Of a stretch of 12,386 bases of DNA, positions 11,974-12,386 are shown piece by piece (positions within the stretch are counted from its first letter, which is position 1; the number at the start of each line of letters is the position of its first letter). The notes under the pieces are model-generated. The model ran no database searches. It was not told the origin of the DNA and was given only the letters and a program-made list of their open reading frames with translations. The position numbers and the translations under genes are program-made. This DNA comes from SIG447 sp045577075 (GTDB taxonomy: Bacteria; Bacillota; Clostridia; UMGS1883; UMGS1540). The DNA is taken from assembly GCA_045577075.1 (NCBI GenBank), contig JAZNHR010000057.1:1-12386 (forward strand), in the 5' to 3' direction.

Positions 11974-12386
11974 ATGAATATGCGCAATATGGAACACAGA
12001 AAAAGCGAAATCATACAAAGCACTTGGCAGTATCTTGTGGAAACCGGTCTGATAAACGCAACAGTTAGAGATTTGTGTCGAAGGGAAAAGATTTCACAAA
12101 GCAGTCTTTATTATTGGTTTGAAAACAAAGATGAACTATGGCTGCACGCAGGAATATACGGATTTTCCAGGGTGCTTAAAACGCTCTTAAGTTATATAGT
12201 GGATGATCAAAACAATATTCAAAATTCTTTTAATACTTTTCTAAAACGGGTTGAAGCGAATAAACAGGAGCTTCGCCTTGCAATTCAGATTACAATCAGC
12301 CCCGCGTTTGGGGAGCGTATGCGGAATATGGCAAAAGATTTTAGTTTCTTGTATGAAAAATATGCAAAAGAACTGATGGCGATATT
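11974..12386 (+). CDS. TetR-family transcriptional regulator, 3' end off window
   Basis: Partial gene with 137 codons visible. The N-terminal helix-turn-helix is recognisable at about residues 8-55: KSEIIQSTWQYLVETGL leads to ATVRDLCRREKISQSSLYYW, then FENKDELW, matching the TetR pattern in which an (S/G)xLYYxF segment ends the recognition helix. The remainder would form the all-helical ligand and dimer domain (about 60 onward), truncated at 12386. AAGGG at 11960-11964 lies nine bases before the ATG at 11974; a second in-frame ATG follows at codon 3. Transcription is predicted to depend on the promoter inside the putative invertible segment. Members often repress efflux or metabolic genes next to them, and any target here lies past the window. 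The ligand is unknown. Confidence 0.88.
   Translation, partial: MNMRNMEHRKSEIIQSTWQYLVETGLINATVRDLCRREKISQSSLYYWFENKDELWLHAGIYGFSRVLKTLLSYIVDDQNNIQNSFNTFLKRVEANKQELRLAIQITISPAFGERMRNMAKDFSFLYEKYAKELMAI

Overview
The window looks like chromosomal DNA of a low-to-moderate GC Gram-positive bacterium (Bacillota, probably a clostridial lineage). The signs are strong AGGAGG-type ribosome binding sites on nearly every gene, several TTG starts, TTGACA/TATAAT-type promoters with 17-bp spacers, an ECF-type folate S component, and a maf-mre-PBP2-min-mgsA cell-shape locus of the clostridial type. All assignments come from reading motifs by eye; no database search was run.

Layout. (1) 1-3218, minus strand: a tightly packed run in the order folT-like S component, hflX, yigZ/IMPACT family, SLOG (YpsA-like) protein, and rsmA/ksgA (cut by the window edge). 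Genes overlap or sit within about 11 bp, so this is probably one transcript mixing vitamin uptake, ribosome rescue and rRNA modification. (2) 3282-3836: a plus-strand gene for an unknown integral membrane protein, converging on a minus-strand tRNA-Gly(GCC). The tRNA terminator hairpin lies inside the last codons of that membrane protein gene. (3) 3917-8004, plus strand: terminator, promoter, then maf-mreC-mreD-PBP2 (mrdA). (4) 8038-9362: promoter, minD, mgsA, terminator. Against the usual clostridial order (maf, radC, mreB, mreC, mreD, mrdA, minC, minD, minE, rodA, mgsA), the genes radC, mreB, minC, minE and rodA are absent here. (5) 9376-10645: a HAD hydrolase and engB (ysxC), overlapping by 4 bp and followed by a terminator.

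(6) 10646-12386 is AT-rich and accessory in character. It holds a promoter with an AT-only inverted repeat, a XerC/D-like tyrosine recombinase, a 363-bp intergenic region, and the start of a TetR-family regulator that runs off the window. The intergenic region is the most interesting part. Two 18-bp palindromic cores, exact reverse complements of each other, flank a consensus promoter (TTGACA, 17 bp, TATACT) pointing at the regulator. The recombinase next door is an obvious candidate to flip this segment. As read, the promoter faces the regulator (ON). A computed flip turns the promoter away and, from the same bases, completes two perfect hairpins: a 10-bp stem followed by U6 leftward and a 15-bp stem followed by U10 rightward. 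The region therefore looks like a phase-variable switch combining an invertible promoter with inversion-completed terminators, plus two palindromic operator candidates for the regulator. The inversion itself is inferred, not observed.
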